Assembly (NCBI RefSeq): GCF_016861695.1
Contig: NZ_BOLP01000005.1
Coordinates: 1 to 64,000, forward strand
Length of the DNA stretch: 64,000 nucleotides
From: Levilactobacillus andaensis
GTDB lineage: Bacteria; Bacillota; Bacilli; Lactobacillales; Lactobacillaceae
Reading direction: 5' to 3'
Program-made: the position numbers and the translations under genes
Shown: positions 37,938 to 46,778 of the stretch, piece by piece
Layout: the number at the start of each line of letters is the position of its first letter
How positions within the stretch are numbered: position 1 is the first letter of the stretch
The notes under the pieces: model-generated
The model's input: the letters and a program-made list of their open reading frames with translations, nothing else
Databases searched by the model: none
What the model was told of the DNA's origin: nothing

Positions 37938-38312
37938 ATGTTATTAAAATACCGATCAGATTATCAAAAAATCGCGATGGGCTTGTTGAGCCTACTTCCG
38001 AGCTTTAAAGACTGGGACCGACTCCAACGTGAATTAGCCTGGTATCAGGGCGGGGAAGATCGGACCCTGTACCTGTGGAAGGACGAGCACGATGATTTTG
38101 CTGGCGCTGTGGGGACTGAAACGCAGGGCGATTACCTGATTGTTCGGTTGATCACCCTGATGCCGGATAAGCAATCACCACTGAATAATCGGCGGATGCT
38201 GGATCAACTCGCCACGGCGGCTTCTAAAAAACGACTGATGGGCACCTTAAATACAGCGAAAACGATTGCGGACTGGGAGTATCATCATGGACAAGAACAA
38301 AACAACGACTGA
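37938..38312 (+). CDS. ribT: RibT-like protein (GNAT-type acyltransferase family)
   Basis: This 124-residue protein resembles RibT, a small GNAT-like protein first found in the Bacillus riboflavin operon. The opening MLLKYRSDYQKIAMGLLSLLP and the block DDFAGAVGTETQGDYLIVRLI (given as ends of the conserved region) are typical. In lactobacilli it sits in front of scpA rather than with rib genes. Its acyl acceptor is unknown. ATG 37938 has GGAGG upstream; the frame is open from 37905 but that start has no suitable site. It overlaps scpA by 26 bases. Confidence 0.8.
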   Translation: MLLKYRSDYQKIAMGLLSLLPSFKDWDRLQRELAWYQGGEDRTLYLWKDEHDDFAGAVGTETQGDYLIVRLITLMPDKQSPLNNRRMLDQLATAASKKRLMGTLNTAKTIADWEYHHGQEQNND

Positions 38313-39081
38313 TGGGCAGCCACTGATTCAGGTCAGCGATTTTGAGGGGCCTTTGGACCTACTGCTCCACCTGATCAAGACAAATGAAATGGACATCTAT
38401 GATATTCGGATCACGACGATCACCAGCCAGTATCTGACGTATCTGCACCAGATGCAGACATTACGGTTGGACATTGCCGGGGAATACTTCGTGATGGCGG
38501 CGACCCTGATGGCCATTAAGGCTAAGCTGTTGTTGCCCAAGCCACAGACGGTCGAACCACAAGACGATGCGGAAATGGGTGACCCTCGTGAGGAGCTGGT
38601 CAATCAGCTTTTGGAATATCAGCGCTATAAGCAAGCTGCTCAGACCTTAAAGGAATTGGCAGTGGCCCGGCAGCATCACTTTACCCGACCGGCCATGGCG
38701 GTTCCAGAAGATGCAACGATCAGTGTGGCCCCAGGGCTGCAGACCAGTGATCTTCAGGCGGCATTGGTCCGGTTAATGCAACAAACGACCCGGGCTAAAC
38801 CAGTGACACAGAGCATTCAAGAAGAACACTTTACGATCAAAGATCAGATGGCAACGGTGTTGACCCGGTTGGAACATGCCCACGGGCCGATCGCTTTCGA
38901 TCATTTACTGGGCCATGTTCCGGCTATGGAAGAGGTCGTAACGACCTTTCTCGCCGTCCTAGAGCTCGCCCGGCAACGGCAGGTCGCTTTGACCCAAGTG
39001 AGTCGCTTACTGCCGTTACAGGTCAATTTTTTAAAGTTGAAAGGAAGGTATGCCACCGATGTCACCTCTGGCACAGATTGA
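38287..39081 (+). CDS. scpA: Segregation and condensation protein A
   Basis: The 264-residue kleisin bridges the two SMC heads of the bacterial condensin and works with ScpB in chromosome compaction. The N-terminal kleisin motif [21 protein letters not shown] (about residues 18-38, cited in outline) and the [15 protein letters not shown] helix are clear, and the C-terminal winged helix ends with [16 protein letters not shown] 38287 has GGGAG upstream; an in-frame ATG at 38266 is less likely. It overlaps ribT and scpB, so the genes are translationally coupled. Confidence 0.95.
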   Translation: MDKNKTTTDGQPLIQVSDFEGPLDLLLHLIKTNEMDIYDIRITTITSQYLTYLHQMQTLRLDIAGEYFVMAATLMAIKAKLLLPKPQTVEPQDDAEMGDPREELVNQLLEYQRYKQAAQTLKELAVARQHHFTRPAMAVPEDATISVAPGLQTSDLQAALVRLMQQTTRAKPVTQSIQEEHFTIKDQMATVLTRLEHAHGPIAFDHLLGHVPAMEEVVTTFLAVLELARQRQVALTQVSRLLPLQVNFLKLKGRYATDVTSGTD

Positions 39082-39661
39082 AAGCTTATTGTTCGTCAGC
39101 GGTGATGAGGGTATCACCGTGGCGGACCTCGCTGCCGCAACCGGACTTTTACGGCCAGCTATCCTAGCAACGTTGGAACGGTTGGCCCAGAAGTATGCGG
39201 CCGATACCGACTCAGCGCTTGAATTGATGGTCAACGATACGACTTACCGGTTAGTCACGAAGGCAGCCGCTGGGGACGTGATCAAGCATTACTTTGAGAA
39301 CCCCCTGAGTACCAGCTTGTCGCCAGCGTCCTTAGAGGTGTTGGCGATCATTGCTTACCGGCAACCGATCACCCGGATCGAAGTGGATGAGATTCGCGGC
39401 GTGCAGAGTTCATCGACCGTCCAAAAACTTGTTTTACGGCGGTTGATCGAAGCCACCGGCCGCCTAGACGAGCCCGGCCGCCCGAAAGTTTATCGGACCA
39501 GCGATTACTTTTTAGATTACTTTGGCTTAAAGCAGCTCAGTGATTTGCCCCCCTTACCCGCTGCTGCAACGACTAGTGAGTCGACCGGCGATGGGGGCGA
39601 CCTGTTCTTACAGGCCTTTAACCAGCAACTTAACCAATCAGAATCAGGAGATGAATCGTAG
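39059..39661 (+). CDS. scpB: Segregation and condensation protein B
   Basis: The 200-residue ScpB dimer binds ScpA in the SMC complex. It consists of two winged-helix domains: the first begins [14 protein letters not shown], and the second contains [23 protein letters not shown] (cited in part) and the [18 protein letters not shown] segment. The start is ATG 39059, nine bases after AAGGAAGG; the ATG at 39050 touches the ribosome binding site. It overlaps the scpA end by 23 bases, and rluB begins just after it. Confidence 0.95.
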   Translation: MSPLAQIESLLFVSGDEGITVADLAAATGLLRPAILATLERLAQKYAADTDSALELMVNDTTYRLVTKAAAGDVIKHYFENPLSTSLSPASLEVLAIIAYRQPITRIEVDEIRGVQSSSTVQKLVLRRLIEATGRLDEPGRPKVYRTSDYFLDYFGLKQLSDLPPLPAAATTSESTGDGGDLFLQAFNQQLNQSESGDES

Positions 39662-39662
39662 A

Positions 39663-40388
39663 ATGGAACGTTTACAAAAAGTTTTAGCCCATGACGGGGT
39701 CGCTTCACGGCGACAGTCAGAAAAATTGATCATGAGCGGTCGCGTGAAGGTCAATGGGACCGTTGTCACCGAATTAGGGACCAAGGTGGGCGTCCACGAC
39801 CAGATCATGGTCGATGGCGTTCAGGTGACCAGTGAAGCCCCAACTTACGTCTTATTGTACAAGCCTCGTGGGGTCATTTCGACGGCTAACGATGAGAAGG
39901 GCCGCAAGACGGTGGTCGACCTAGTTGCCGACGTGAGTCAACGAATTTACCCGGTCGGTCGTTTGGACTACGACACGTCGGGCCTGCTCCTGCTGACTAA
40001 TGATGGGGAACTCGCTAACCGGCTGACCCATCCCAAGTACGAGGTGGAAAAGACTTACGTGGCCCGGGTCAAAGGGATTCCCAACAACGACGCCATGCGA
40101 AAGTTACGGCAAGGAATCACCGTTGATGGTGAGACCTATGCGCCAGCCAAGTCGAAGGTGTTGAGCCATGACGACAAGCGCAAGTCCGCCATCATCGAAG
40201 TTATCATTCACGAAGGCAAGAATCATCAGGTCAAGAAGATGCTGGAGGCCGTGGGTTACCCGGTTGAAAAGCTGAAGCGCGAGCAGTATGGCTTCTTAAC
40301 GTTGAAGGGGTTGAACGCCGGTGAAGCGCGGAACTTAAAGCCCGAAGAAGTTAAGGAACTCAAACGCCTGACGGGGCTACTAAGCTAA
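39663..40388 (+). CDS. rluB: 23S rRNA pseudouridine synthase B
   Basis: The 241-residue enzyme converts a 23S rRNA uridine (2605 in E. coli) to pseudouridine. An S4 RNA-binding domain (ERLQKVLAHDGVASRRQSEK, about residues 2-21) is followed by the catalytic RsuA-type domain with VGRLDYDTSGLLLLTNDG, which holds the catalytic aspartate. ATG 39663 has AGGAG nine to ten bases upstream, two bases after the scpB stop. The longer frame from 39540 is scpB read in another frame. It ends the xerD-scpAB-rluB run. Confidence 0.95.
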   Translation: MERLQKVLAHDGVASRRQSEKLIMSGRVKVNGTVVTELGTKVGVHDQIMVDGVQVTSEAPTYVLLYKPRGVISTANDEKGRKTVVDLVADVSQRIYPVGRLDYDTSGLLLLTNDGELANRLTHPKYEVEKTYVARVKGIPNNDAMRKLRQGITVDGETYAPAKSKVLSHDDKRKSAIIEVIIHEGKNHQVKKMLEAVGYPVEKLKREQYGFLTLKGLNAGEARNLKPEEVKELKRLTGLLS

Positions 40389-40392
40389 GCGG

Positions 40393-40421
40393 TTGACACT
40401 GTTCGGGAATGTTAGTATATT
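40393..40421 (+). promoter_or_regulatory. Promoter of ribU
   Basis: TTGACA (40393-40398), 17-base spacer, TATATT (40416-40421), directly upstream of the FMN riboswitch. Confidence 0.78.
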
Positions 40422-40439
40422 AAACATGTAATAAAATTT

Positions 40440-40565
40440 AGGTCCATCTTCAAGGCAGGGTGTAATTCCCGACCGGCGGTAAAGTCCGCAACCCGTGAGA
40501 GCGGTTGATTCGGTGCAACTCCGAAACCGACAGTATAGTCTGGTATGCAGAAGATGAGATGTTGC
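40440..40565 (+). promoter_or_regulatory. FMN riboswitch (RFN element)
   Basis: The conserved RFN core is present: CTTCAAGGCAGGGTG near the start, ATTCCCGACCGGCGGT, CCGCAACCCGTGAGAGCGG and GGTGCAACTCCGAAACCGAC, closing with GCAGAAGATG. With the terminator at 40603-40636 it should stop transcription of ribU when FMN is plentiful. Confidence 0.95.
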
Positions 40566-40602
40566 TTTTTGCGTAGGCGTCATTTTAAAGTACGTAAATT
40601 CC

Positions 40603-40636
40603 AAGGTCTTGCCCTTCTGTGGCGAGACCTTTTTTC
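40603..40636 (+). terminator. Riboswitch-controlled terminator
   Basis: AAGGTCTTGCC (40603-40613) pairs with GGCGAGACCTT (40621-40631), followed by a T run. It lies between the FMN aptamer and ribU. Confidence 0.85.
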
Positions 40637-40680
40637 ATGGGGTCGCGCTACGTGAGATGGCCGCAAGGAGGAACAGTGTG

Positions 40681-41265
40681 ATGGAAAATAGTCGACACGG
40701 GTTAAGTGTGCGGGCAATGGTCGAGATGGCATTATTTGCGGGGGTGGCTTACGTCTTAATGTTTGTCTCGCTCCCAATCATCCCAATCGTGCCCTATATG
40801 AAACTCGACCTGAGTGATTTGGTGGTCTTGTTGGGGATGAGTTTGTTTGGTCCGGCGGGGGCGGTCTTGATCGCCGCGGTGAAGGAGTTGCTCTACTTCG
40901 TCACGACCGGATTAGATATCGTCAACTTCATTGGGGTCTTAACGGCGTTTATCGCCGATCTAGCGCTGGTCTTACCGATCAGTGCCGTCCTCAAGCATCA
41001 CCACCAGCCCACACTGAAGCGGCAAATCGTCGCCGTTATCGTGGGAACGTTGACGCTGACGGTGGTCTTGTCCCTAGCAAACTGGTGGGTCATTACGCCC
41101 CTGTACTTAAAGGTGTGGGGGATGTCACTGGGCTTACCCGTTAACAAGTTGATCCTATTAGGGGTCATTCCCTTTAATCTGATCAAGGGGATCGTGCTTG
41201 GAATCTTGTTTATCCTGCTGAGTCGGCGAATGGCACCATGGTTGGCGAAGCATACGCTGTCATAA
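40681..41265 (+). CDS. ribU: Riboflavin ECF transporter S component
   Basis: The 194-residue integral membrane protein binds riboflavin and pairs with the shared ECF energising module (not in this window). About six membrane helices are seen. The S-component hallmarks are the alanine-rich first helix (MALFAGVAYVLMFV), PYMKLDLSDLVVLLG and GPAGAVLIAAVKELL. The FMN riboswitch upstream makes riboflavin the likely substrate. ATG 40681 has AGGAGG upstream; GTG 40678 is adjacent. The open frame from 40609 passes through the terminator and is not used. Confidence 0.94.
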   Translation: MENSRHGLSVRAMVEMALFAGVAYVLMFVSLPIIPIVPYMKLDLSDLVVLLGMSLFGPAGAVLIAAVKELLYFVTTGLDIVNFIGVLTAFIADLALVLPISAVLKHHHQPTLKRQIVAVIVGTLTLTVVLSLANWWVITPLYLKVWGMSLGLPVNKLILLGVIPFNLIKGIVLGILFILLSRRMAPWLAKHTLS

Positions 41266-41292
41266 GACCGGAAATTTTTAAATGTTAAAAGG

Positions 41293-41320
41293 TGGGGCTG
41301 ACGAGTCGTTGGCCCCTTTT
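41293..41320 (+). terminator. Terminator of ribU
   Basis: GGGGCTGAC and GTTGGCCCC form the stem, followed by TTTT. Confidence 0.7.
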
Positions 41321-41363
41321 GTGTATGGTAAACTAGGAACAGACTTGATGAGGAGGGGTGCAG

Positions 41364-42416
41364 ATGGAAGCGGTGGATCTTTTACAGGTGTTAGACCAGA
41401 AGCAGCCCCGGCGATTACGGGTCATTGAGAATCTCTTGCGGGGACGGCGAACCGTGTCGACCTTGTATTGGGGCCAGCGCTATCACTTGTTGCCCCTACT
41501 GGATGCGGATAAACACTTAGACCGCAGGGCGTTGACAGCGCCGGCACAGCAATTGGTCGCTAATGGTCTCGTGACCCTGGATAGTGAGGAAGATCAGCTG
41601 CTGCTGACGTCATCCGGTCAACAGCGACAGTCCGCGGCTTATTATCAACCCCAGACGAGTGACGACTGGCTTAATCTTGACCTGGGGGCGGCACGGCAAC
41701 GAATCCTACTGGCGGTCCAGGTCACGTCGCAATATGCGCATTCGACTAATCGGTATTACCCCCTGGCAACGGACCTGGCCACACGACGCGTCATTCGGCC
41801 GTGGTTTCACCGGATGAAGGGACCACAGCTAGCAGAGATGTTGGCCGCGGCCATGATCCATAGCTTGCAGCAGTTGCCGGTCCAGACGGCGGAAGTTATG
41901 ACGGATCTCTTGACGGGGTATGAGCACCCTGGATTGACGATCGACCAAGTGGCGAGCGAACAACAGCAGACGGCTTGGGAGATCCAGTTGCGGCAACGCG
42001 ACGGGATGACGCAAATTGCACGGGATGCGCGACAGAGTGATCATCCATTGCATTCCCTGTTACAACCACTGTGGCGGTCACCGGTCACGCGTAGTGCACA
42101 GGCCACGTTGTATGCGGTCGAGCGGGGCGGTAGCTTGGAACATGTCGCGGTACAACGGCACGTGAAGGCCAATACGGTGAAGGAGCATCTCCTGGAGGCG
42201 GCAATTTTGTCACCAATGGCGGTTTTCCCCTATGACCAGATACTGCCAGAACACGTGCGGGCGGACTTTGCGTCGGCACTGAACGGCGACATTGATTCGT
42301 GGCAGTTTGCGCAGCTCCCGGAAGCCTTACGGACGCGCTATGATTTCTTTTATTTTCGACTATACGCGATTTGGCGGGGACGGGGGATGACAAATGATGG
42401 AGTCACTGACAACTAG
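41364..42416 (+). CDS. YpbB-like helix-turn-helix protein paired with RecQ
   Basis: The 350-residue protein resembles YpbB, which precedes recQ in Bacillus. The C-terminal part (about 260-345) has a helix-turn-helix of the type found at the end of some RecQ helicases (ERGGSLEHVAVQRHVKANTVKEHL, cited by its ends), followed by PYDQILPEHVRADF. The N-terminal part is helical with no known motif. ATG 41364 has AGGAGGGG upstream, better than the GTG at 41358. Its end overlaps recQ by 23 bases, so it probably supplies DNA-binding function to the short RecQ (inference). Confidence 0.82.
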   Translation: MEAVDLLQVLDQKQPRRLRVIENLLRGRRTVSTLYWGQRYHLLPLLDADKHLDRRALTAPAQQLVANGLVTLDSEEDQLLLTSSGQQRQSAAYYQPQTSDDWLNLDLGAARQRILLAVQVTSQYAHSTNRYYPLATDLATRRVIRPWFHRMKGPQLAEMLAAAMIHSLQQLPVQTAEVMTDLLTGYEHPGLTIDQVASEQQQTAWEIQLRQRDGMTQIARDARQSDHPLHSLLQPLWRSPVTRSAQATLYAVERGGSLEHVAVQRHVKANTVKEHLLEAAILSPMAVFPYDQILPEHVRADFASALNGDIDSWQFAQLPEALRTRYDFFYFRLYAIWRGRGMTNDGVTDN

Positions 42417-43818
42417 CCTGCAACGCGTCTTTGGGTTCGATACATTTCGGACTGGGCAAGAGGCGGCGTTGACGGCACTGGAGCAGGGGCAAGACACGCT
42501 TGCTATTTTACCAACGGGTGCCGGGAAGACGCTGATCTATCAGCTGTATGGGTATCGGCATCCAGGGTGTGTGCTCGTGATCTCCCCCCTGTTGTCTCTG
42601 ATGAATGATCAGGTCGACCGGATGCGCGTCACTGGTTTTCGCCGGTCGGCAGCCATTAACTCACTGACGAGTTATGTGGAACGCCAAGAGATTTTGCGCC
42701 ATCTAGGGGATTATCAATTCCTGTTTCTGTCGCCGGAAATGCTGGCGCAACCGCAGATGCTGGCTCAGGTGCAACAATTGCAACTCAGCCTGCTGGTGAT
42801 TGATGAGGCCCACTGCATTGTCCAGTGGGGACCGGACTTTCGACCGGAATATCTGCTGTTAGGGGCGATTCGGTCAAAGTTACAACAGCCATTGACATTA
42901 ATGCTAACGGCGACTGCCGGGAAGACGACCCGCCATGAGATTACCAAGCAACTACGGACGACGCCGGCAATCGTTGCCGAATCGGTAAACCGGCCCAATA
43001 TCTTCTTAGATGTGGAAAATGTGGCCGATGAGCCGGGAAAACAGGTGCGGCTGAAAAGCCTGGTCAGCCAATTACAGCAACCAGGGGTCGTGTACTTTTC
43101 CAGTAAGCAGCAAGCCACGGATACGGCGTTGTGGTTGCATCAGGAGACGGGGCTGAAAGCAGCGGCTTATCATGCCGGCCTGGATAGTGAGGACCGGTTT
43201 AAGATCCAGCAGCAGTTTATGGCGGGACAATTGGATGTCATCTGTGCAACGAGTGCGTTTGGCATGGGCATCGATAAGAACAACGTGCGTTATGTGATTC
43301 ATTATCATTTGCCCGCCGACCTGGAGAGCTATGCCCAAGAGATCGGTCGGGCCGGTCGGGATGGCAAGCCTAGCGTGGCGATACTACTCTATGCGCCGGG
43401 GGATGAACAATTGCCGTTGGCGTTGGGACAGTCTAATCGCCCGGATGAGGAGACGATTCAGCGGTACTACGCGCACCCTCAGCAATTCTCTGGGGATGAT
43501 CCGGTGATCCAATTGTTGGCTTTTTACCGCCAGCATGGCATCAGTCAAGCGGCGGTGACACAAATGTTTACGGGGCGTGAGCGGGAACGCAACCGGGCCT
43601 TGGCGCAGATGATGGCGTATGCGCGTGAGACCCACTGCCTGCGTGAACGCTGGTTGGCGGCGTTTGATGAACAGAGTCCCGAGCACACGGTGGCGTGTTG
43701 TTCGCCGGGGAATACCCCCTTGAATCTGAATGCCGTGGGGTTAACGCGCCAGCAGCCAATGGTAACCGCGACGACTGAACGTGAGGACTGGGTCGCCCGG
43801 TTACAACGATTATTTTAA
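42394..43818 (+). CDS. recQ: RecQ-family ATP-dependent DNA helicase (short form)
   Basis: The 474-residue 3'-5' helicase acts in recombination and repair. The SF2 motifs are: FGFDTFRTGQ, Walker A LPTGAGKT (39-46), DEAH (137-140), and motif V/VI from SAFGMGIDKNNVRYVIHYHLP to SYAQEIGRAGRDGKPS. The conserved zinc-binding cysteines are incomplete and the HRDC domain is missing, so it is shorter than the roughly 600-residue E. coli enzyme, as in other lactobacilli. The start ATG 42394 overlaps the YpbB-like gene. The two are likely one functional unit. Confidence 0.93.
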   Translation: MMESLTTSLQRVFGFDTFRTGQEAALTALEQGQDTLAILPTGAGKTLIYQLYGYRHPGCVLVISPLLSLMNDQVDRMRVTGFRRSAAINSLTSYVERQEILRHLGDYQFLFLSPEMLAQPQMLAQVQQLQLSLLVIDEAHCIVQWGPDFRPEYLLLGAIRSKLQQPLTLMLTATAGKTTRHEITKQLRTTPAIVAESVNRPNIFLDVENVADEPGKQVRLKSLVSQLQQPGVVYFSSKQQATDTALWLHQETGLKAAAYHAGLDSEDRFKIQQQFMAGQLDVICATSAFGMGIDKNNVRYVIHYHLPADLESYAQEIGRAGRDGKPSVAILLYAPGDEQLPLALGQSNRPDEETIQRYYAHPQQFSGDDPVIQLLAFYRQHGISQAAVTQMFTGRERERNRALAQMMAYARETHCLRERWLAAFDEQSPEHTVACCSPGNTPLNLNAVGLTRQQPMVTATTEREDWVARLQRLF

Positions 43819-43957
43819 ACGGGGACTAGTTTGCCCGTTAACTTAGTTGACCGGCAATACAAAAAAGCCTTTCATAGCGATATCTTAAAGAAATATGGGT
43901 ATCGCAAAATCTGTAATAATGATACAATTACAGTCGAAGATTTTTCAGGGAGGTTAG

Positions 43958-44575
43958 ATGATGAGTCAAAAGCGTGACGATCAAACGTCGAAGGAGCAAG
44001 AATCCCATCCTTGGGATCAATCGTTTGCCGATGATCGAGACGATCAGGGAAACCTGTCACGAACGAAAATGCGGCGACAAAATCATAGCAATACTATGGT
44101 GACGGTTATTCTCGTTGCCATTATCGTTGTGATTGCGGCGGCCTCGTTGGTCTACGGTCTGGCACGCCAGAGCGCGGTTAACCGGCCCCAGAACACGGAA
44201 AATGTGGCTGCTGGTTCGTCGAGTTCTTCACACAAGGACAAGGTAACCAAGAGCTCTAAGAGCAGCAAGGCGGCTAAGAAGACTAAAGCCAGTAGCAAAA
44301 AGAAATCAACAACATCAACCACAACTGCTAGTTCGGCTTCGAGCGCTAGCAGTTCTTCTGCTACCACCGATGAGTCATCAACGTCTGCGTCAAGCAGCTC
44401 AAACAAGAGTAGTAGCAGTTCCGTTGCAGGTGCCAAGTACGCCACGGTTGAGTCTGGCCAGGGTGTTTACCGGGTTGCAACCAATGCGGGTATCTCCGTG
44501 CAGAAATTATTGGAATTAAACGGACTCTCTTCCGGGGCATCATTACAACCAGGACAGAGATTACGGGTTCGTTAA
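43958..44575 (+). CDS. Membrane-anchored LysM protein (YpbE-like)
   Basis: The 205-residue protein has a charged cytoplasmic N-terminus, one membrane helix (about residues 46-68, VTVILVAIIVVIAAASLVYG), a long serine/lysine/threonine-rich linker (about 80-150), and a C-terminal LysM domain (ATVESGQGVYRVATNAGIS to LQPGQRLRV) that binds peptidoglycan. It should lie in the membrane with the LysM domain in the wall. ATG 43958 has GGGAGG upstream. It stands in the conserved run recQ, ypbE-like, cmk. The linker's low complexity suggests length variation between strains. Confidence 0.88.
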   Translation: MMSQKRDDQTSKEQESHPWDQSFADDRDDQGNLSRTKMRRQNHSNTMVTVILVAIIVVIAAASLVYGLARQSAVNRPQNTENVAAGSSSSSHKDKVTKSSKSSKAAKKTKASSKKKSTTSTTTASSASSASSSSATTDESSTSASSSSNKSSSSSVAGAKYATVESGQGVYRVATNAGISVQKLLELNGLSSGASLQPGQRLRVR

Positions 44576-44601
44576 ACTTTATTTGATAGGAGTTTGGCTT
44601 T

Positions 44602-45282
44602 ATGGAGAAACAAGGGTTACAAGTCGCAATTGACGGTCCTGCTTCGGCCGGTAAGAGTACGGTTGCTAAGATCGTTGCGCAACGTTTCCACTACATCTAC
44701 TGTGACACGGGTGCGATGTACCGAGCAATTACCTGGAAAGTCTTACAGGCCGGTGTGGCTTTGGATGACGAACCAGCCGTTAAGCAGTTGTTGGATCAGA
44801 TCACGATTCGCTTTGAACCGGGGACACCCGTGCAAAAAGTGTTCGTGGATGATACCGAAGTGACATTAGCGATTCGCCAACCGGATGTGACGAATTCAGT
44901 CTCAGCCGTTTCGGCCTTACCAGCGATTCGCGCAGAACTGACGGAACGGCAACGACAAATTGCTGAGGCTGGTGGCATCGTGATGGACGGTCGGGATATC
45001 GGCTCGACCGTGTTACCACATGCTCAGGTCAAGATTTTCTTGGTTGCCAGTGTTGACGAACGGGCGCAACGTCGATTGAAGGACAATGCCGCTAAGGGAA
45101 TCAATACACCTTTGGCAACGTTAAAGCACGAAATCGAAGAACGGGACCGAAAAGATTCGACCCGGAAGGTTTCTCCATTGACCCAAGCAGCCGACGCGAT
45201 TCGCTTAGATACAACGTCTATGAGCATCGAACAGGTGGCTGATAAAATCGCTGAAACCATCAAAGAAAAAGAATCCCTATAG
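44602..45282 (+). CDS. cmk: Cytidylate kinase
   Basis: The 226-residue enzyme phosphorylates CMP and dCMP with ATP. The P-loop GPASAGKST (12-20), the GAMYRAITWK segment for nucleotide-monophosphate binding, VMDGRDIGSTVLP and the RDSTR-type lid (RDRKDSTRKVSPL) are present. Length is typical of the single-domain Gram-positive form. ATG 44602 has AGGAG upstream. It is followed by rpsA and der, the usual Firmicutes order. Confidence 0.97.
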   Translation: MEKQGLQVAIDGPASAGKSTVAKIVAQRFHYIYCDTGAMYRAITWKVLQAGVALDDEPAVKQLLDQITIRFEPGTPVQKVFVDDTEVTLAIRQPDVTNSVSAVSALPAIRAELTERQRQIAEAGGIVMDGRDIGSTVLPHAQVKIFLVASVDERAQRRLKDNAAKGINTPLATLKHEIEERDRKDSTRKVSPLTQAADAIRLDTTSMSIEQVADKIAETIKEKESL

Positions 45283-45361
45283 AAATGGGCTTTTTACTAG
45301 CTTTTACGGACACAATCGGCTAGAATAGTATATAGAGTTGTCGCAAGGAGGAAAAATTCGC

Positions 45362-46675
45362 ATGAGTGAAAATGGCACGAGTCAAAACAATGAAAATAAC
45401 GATCTGTTAGATGCTTTAAACAGCATCGACACCGTTAAAGTTGGTGACGTTGTTAAGGGTGAAGTCTTAGCAATCGATGATGACCAACAAGCAATCGTTG
45501 GTATTGCTGATACTGGCGTTGAAGGGGTTGTTCCTAAGAAGGAACTTTCCACGAAACCAGTAGATGATATTAATTCCGTAATTAAAGTCGGGGACGTTAT
45601 GGACCTCGTCGTAATTTCTCGCATTGGTACCGATAAGGAAGGCGGCAGTTACTTACTGTCACAACGTCGTTTGGAAGCCCGTAAGGTTTGGGACGACATC
45701 CAAAAGGAATTCGAAGCAGGTCATACGTTGACTGCACCCGTTACCCAAGTGGTTAAGGGTGGGTTAGTCGTTGATGCTGGTGTGCGTGGATTCGTTCCTG
45801 CATCCATGGTATCCGACCATTTCGTTGAAGATCTTTCTCAATTCAAGGGTCAAACTCTTGAATTCAAGATCGTCGAAATCGAACCTAGCGAAAACCGTCT
45901 GATCTTGTCTCACCGGGCTCTCGTTGAAAAAGAACGGGCCGCACAAAAGGCTGAGATCATGGCTAAGTTGACTGCTGGCGATGTTGTCGAAGGTAAAGTT
46001 GCTCGTTTGACCAACTTTGGTGCCTTCGTTGACCTTGGTGGCGTTGATGGTTTGGTCCACGTTTCAGAAATCGCCTTCGAACGGGTTGAAAAGCCTAGCG
46101 ATGTCTTGAAGGTGGGTCAAGATGTTAAGGTTAAGGTCTTATCTGTAGACCCAGACCGCGACCGGATCTCTCTTTCCATCAAGCAAACCTTACCAGAACC
46201 TTGGGACGGTATTGAAGACAAAGCCCCTCAAGGCAGCGTCTTAGATGGTACAGTTAAGCGTCTGACTAGCTTCGGTGCCTTTGTGGAAGTCTTCCCTGGC
46301 GTTGAAGGTTTAGTTCACATTTCCCAAATTTCTCACCAACACATCGCAACGCCTGCTGACGTTTTGAAGGTTGGCCAAGAAATCAAGGTTAAGGTCTTGG
46401 ATGTTCGTCCTGACGACCACCGCTTGGCATTGTCCATCAAGGCCTTGGAAGAAAAGCCACAATCTGGTGACGAAGCTTCCGAAAGCCACAGCAGCAACAG
46501 TAACAACAACCGGAGCCGGAGCAACAATGGCGGTAACAACAACCGTCGTCGTAACAACCGGAACTCTGCTGAAACTTCAACGGCTAACGCCCCAGAAGAA
46601 AGCACCGGTTTCTCTTTAGGTGACCTCATTGGGGACAGCTTGAAGAAAGATATGGAAGATAACGAAAACAACTAA
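45362..46675 (+). CDS. rpsA: 30S ribosomal protein S1 homologue
   Basis: The 437-residue protein has four S1 RNA-binding domains in tandem, starting at VGDVVKGEVLAIDDDQQAIV (about residue 27), then about 110, 195 and 280. Each of the last two carries the RLTNFGAFVDLGG or RLTSFGAFVEVFPG type motif. An Asn/Arg-rich disordered tail lies at about 375-410. This is the four-domain Gram-positive form, thought to help ribosomes bind mRNA. ATG 45362 has AAGGAGG upstream; the TTG at 45338 precedes that site and is not the start. The TAGAAT box near 45320 may be its own promoter. Confidence 0.95.
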   Translation: MSENGTSQNNENNDLLDALNSIDTVKVGDVVKGEVLAIDDDQQAIVGIADTGVEGVVPKKELSTKPVDDINSVIKVGDVMDLVVISRIGTDKEGGSYLLSQRRLEARKVWDDIQKEFEAGHTLTAPVTQVVKGGLVVDAGVRGFVPASMVSDHFVEDLSQFKGQTLEFKIVEIEPSENRLILSHRALVEKERAAQKAEIMAKLTAGDVVEGKVARLTNFGAFVDLGGVDGLVHVSEIAFERVEKPSDVLKVGQDVKVKVLSVDPDRDRISLSIKQTLPEPWDGIEDKAPQGSVLDGTVKRLTSFGAFVEVFPGVEGLVHISQISHQHIATPADVLKVGQEIKVKVLDVRPDDHRLALSIKALEEKPQSGDEASESHSSNSNNNRSRSNNGGNNNRRRNNRNSAETSTANAPEESTGFSLGDLIGDSLKKDMEDNENN

Positions 46676-46689
46676 TACGTTTGGTTGAA

Positions 46690-46735
46690 GAGGGTTTAGA
46701 GCGGAACTTTGTTGGTTTCGTTCTGAACCCTTTTC
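46690..46735 (+). terminator. Terminator of rpsA
   Basis: GGGTTTAGAGCGGAAC pairs with GTTCTGAACCC (with an internal bulge), followed by TTTTC. Confidence 0.72.
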
Positions 46736-46778
46736 ATGTCAACAGACGTTTGCTTAAAAGTTAAAGGAGGGATTTGTA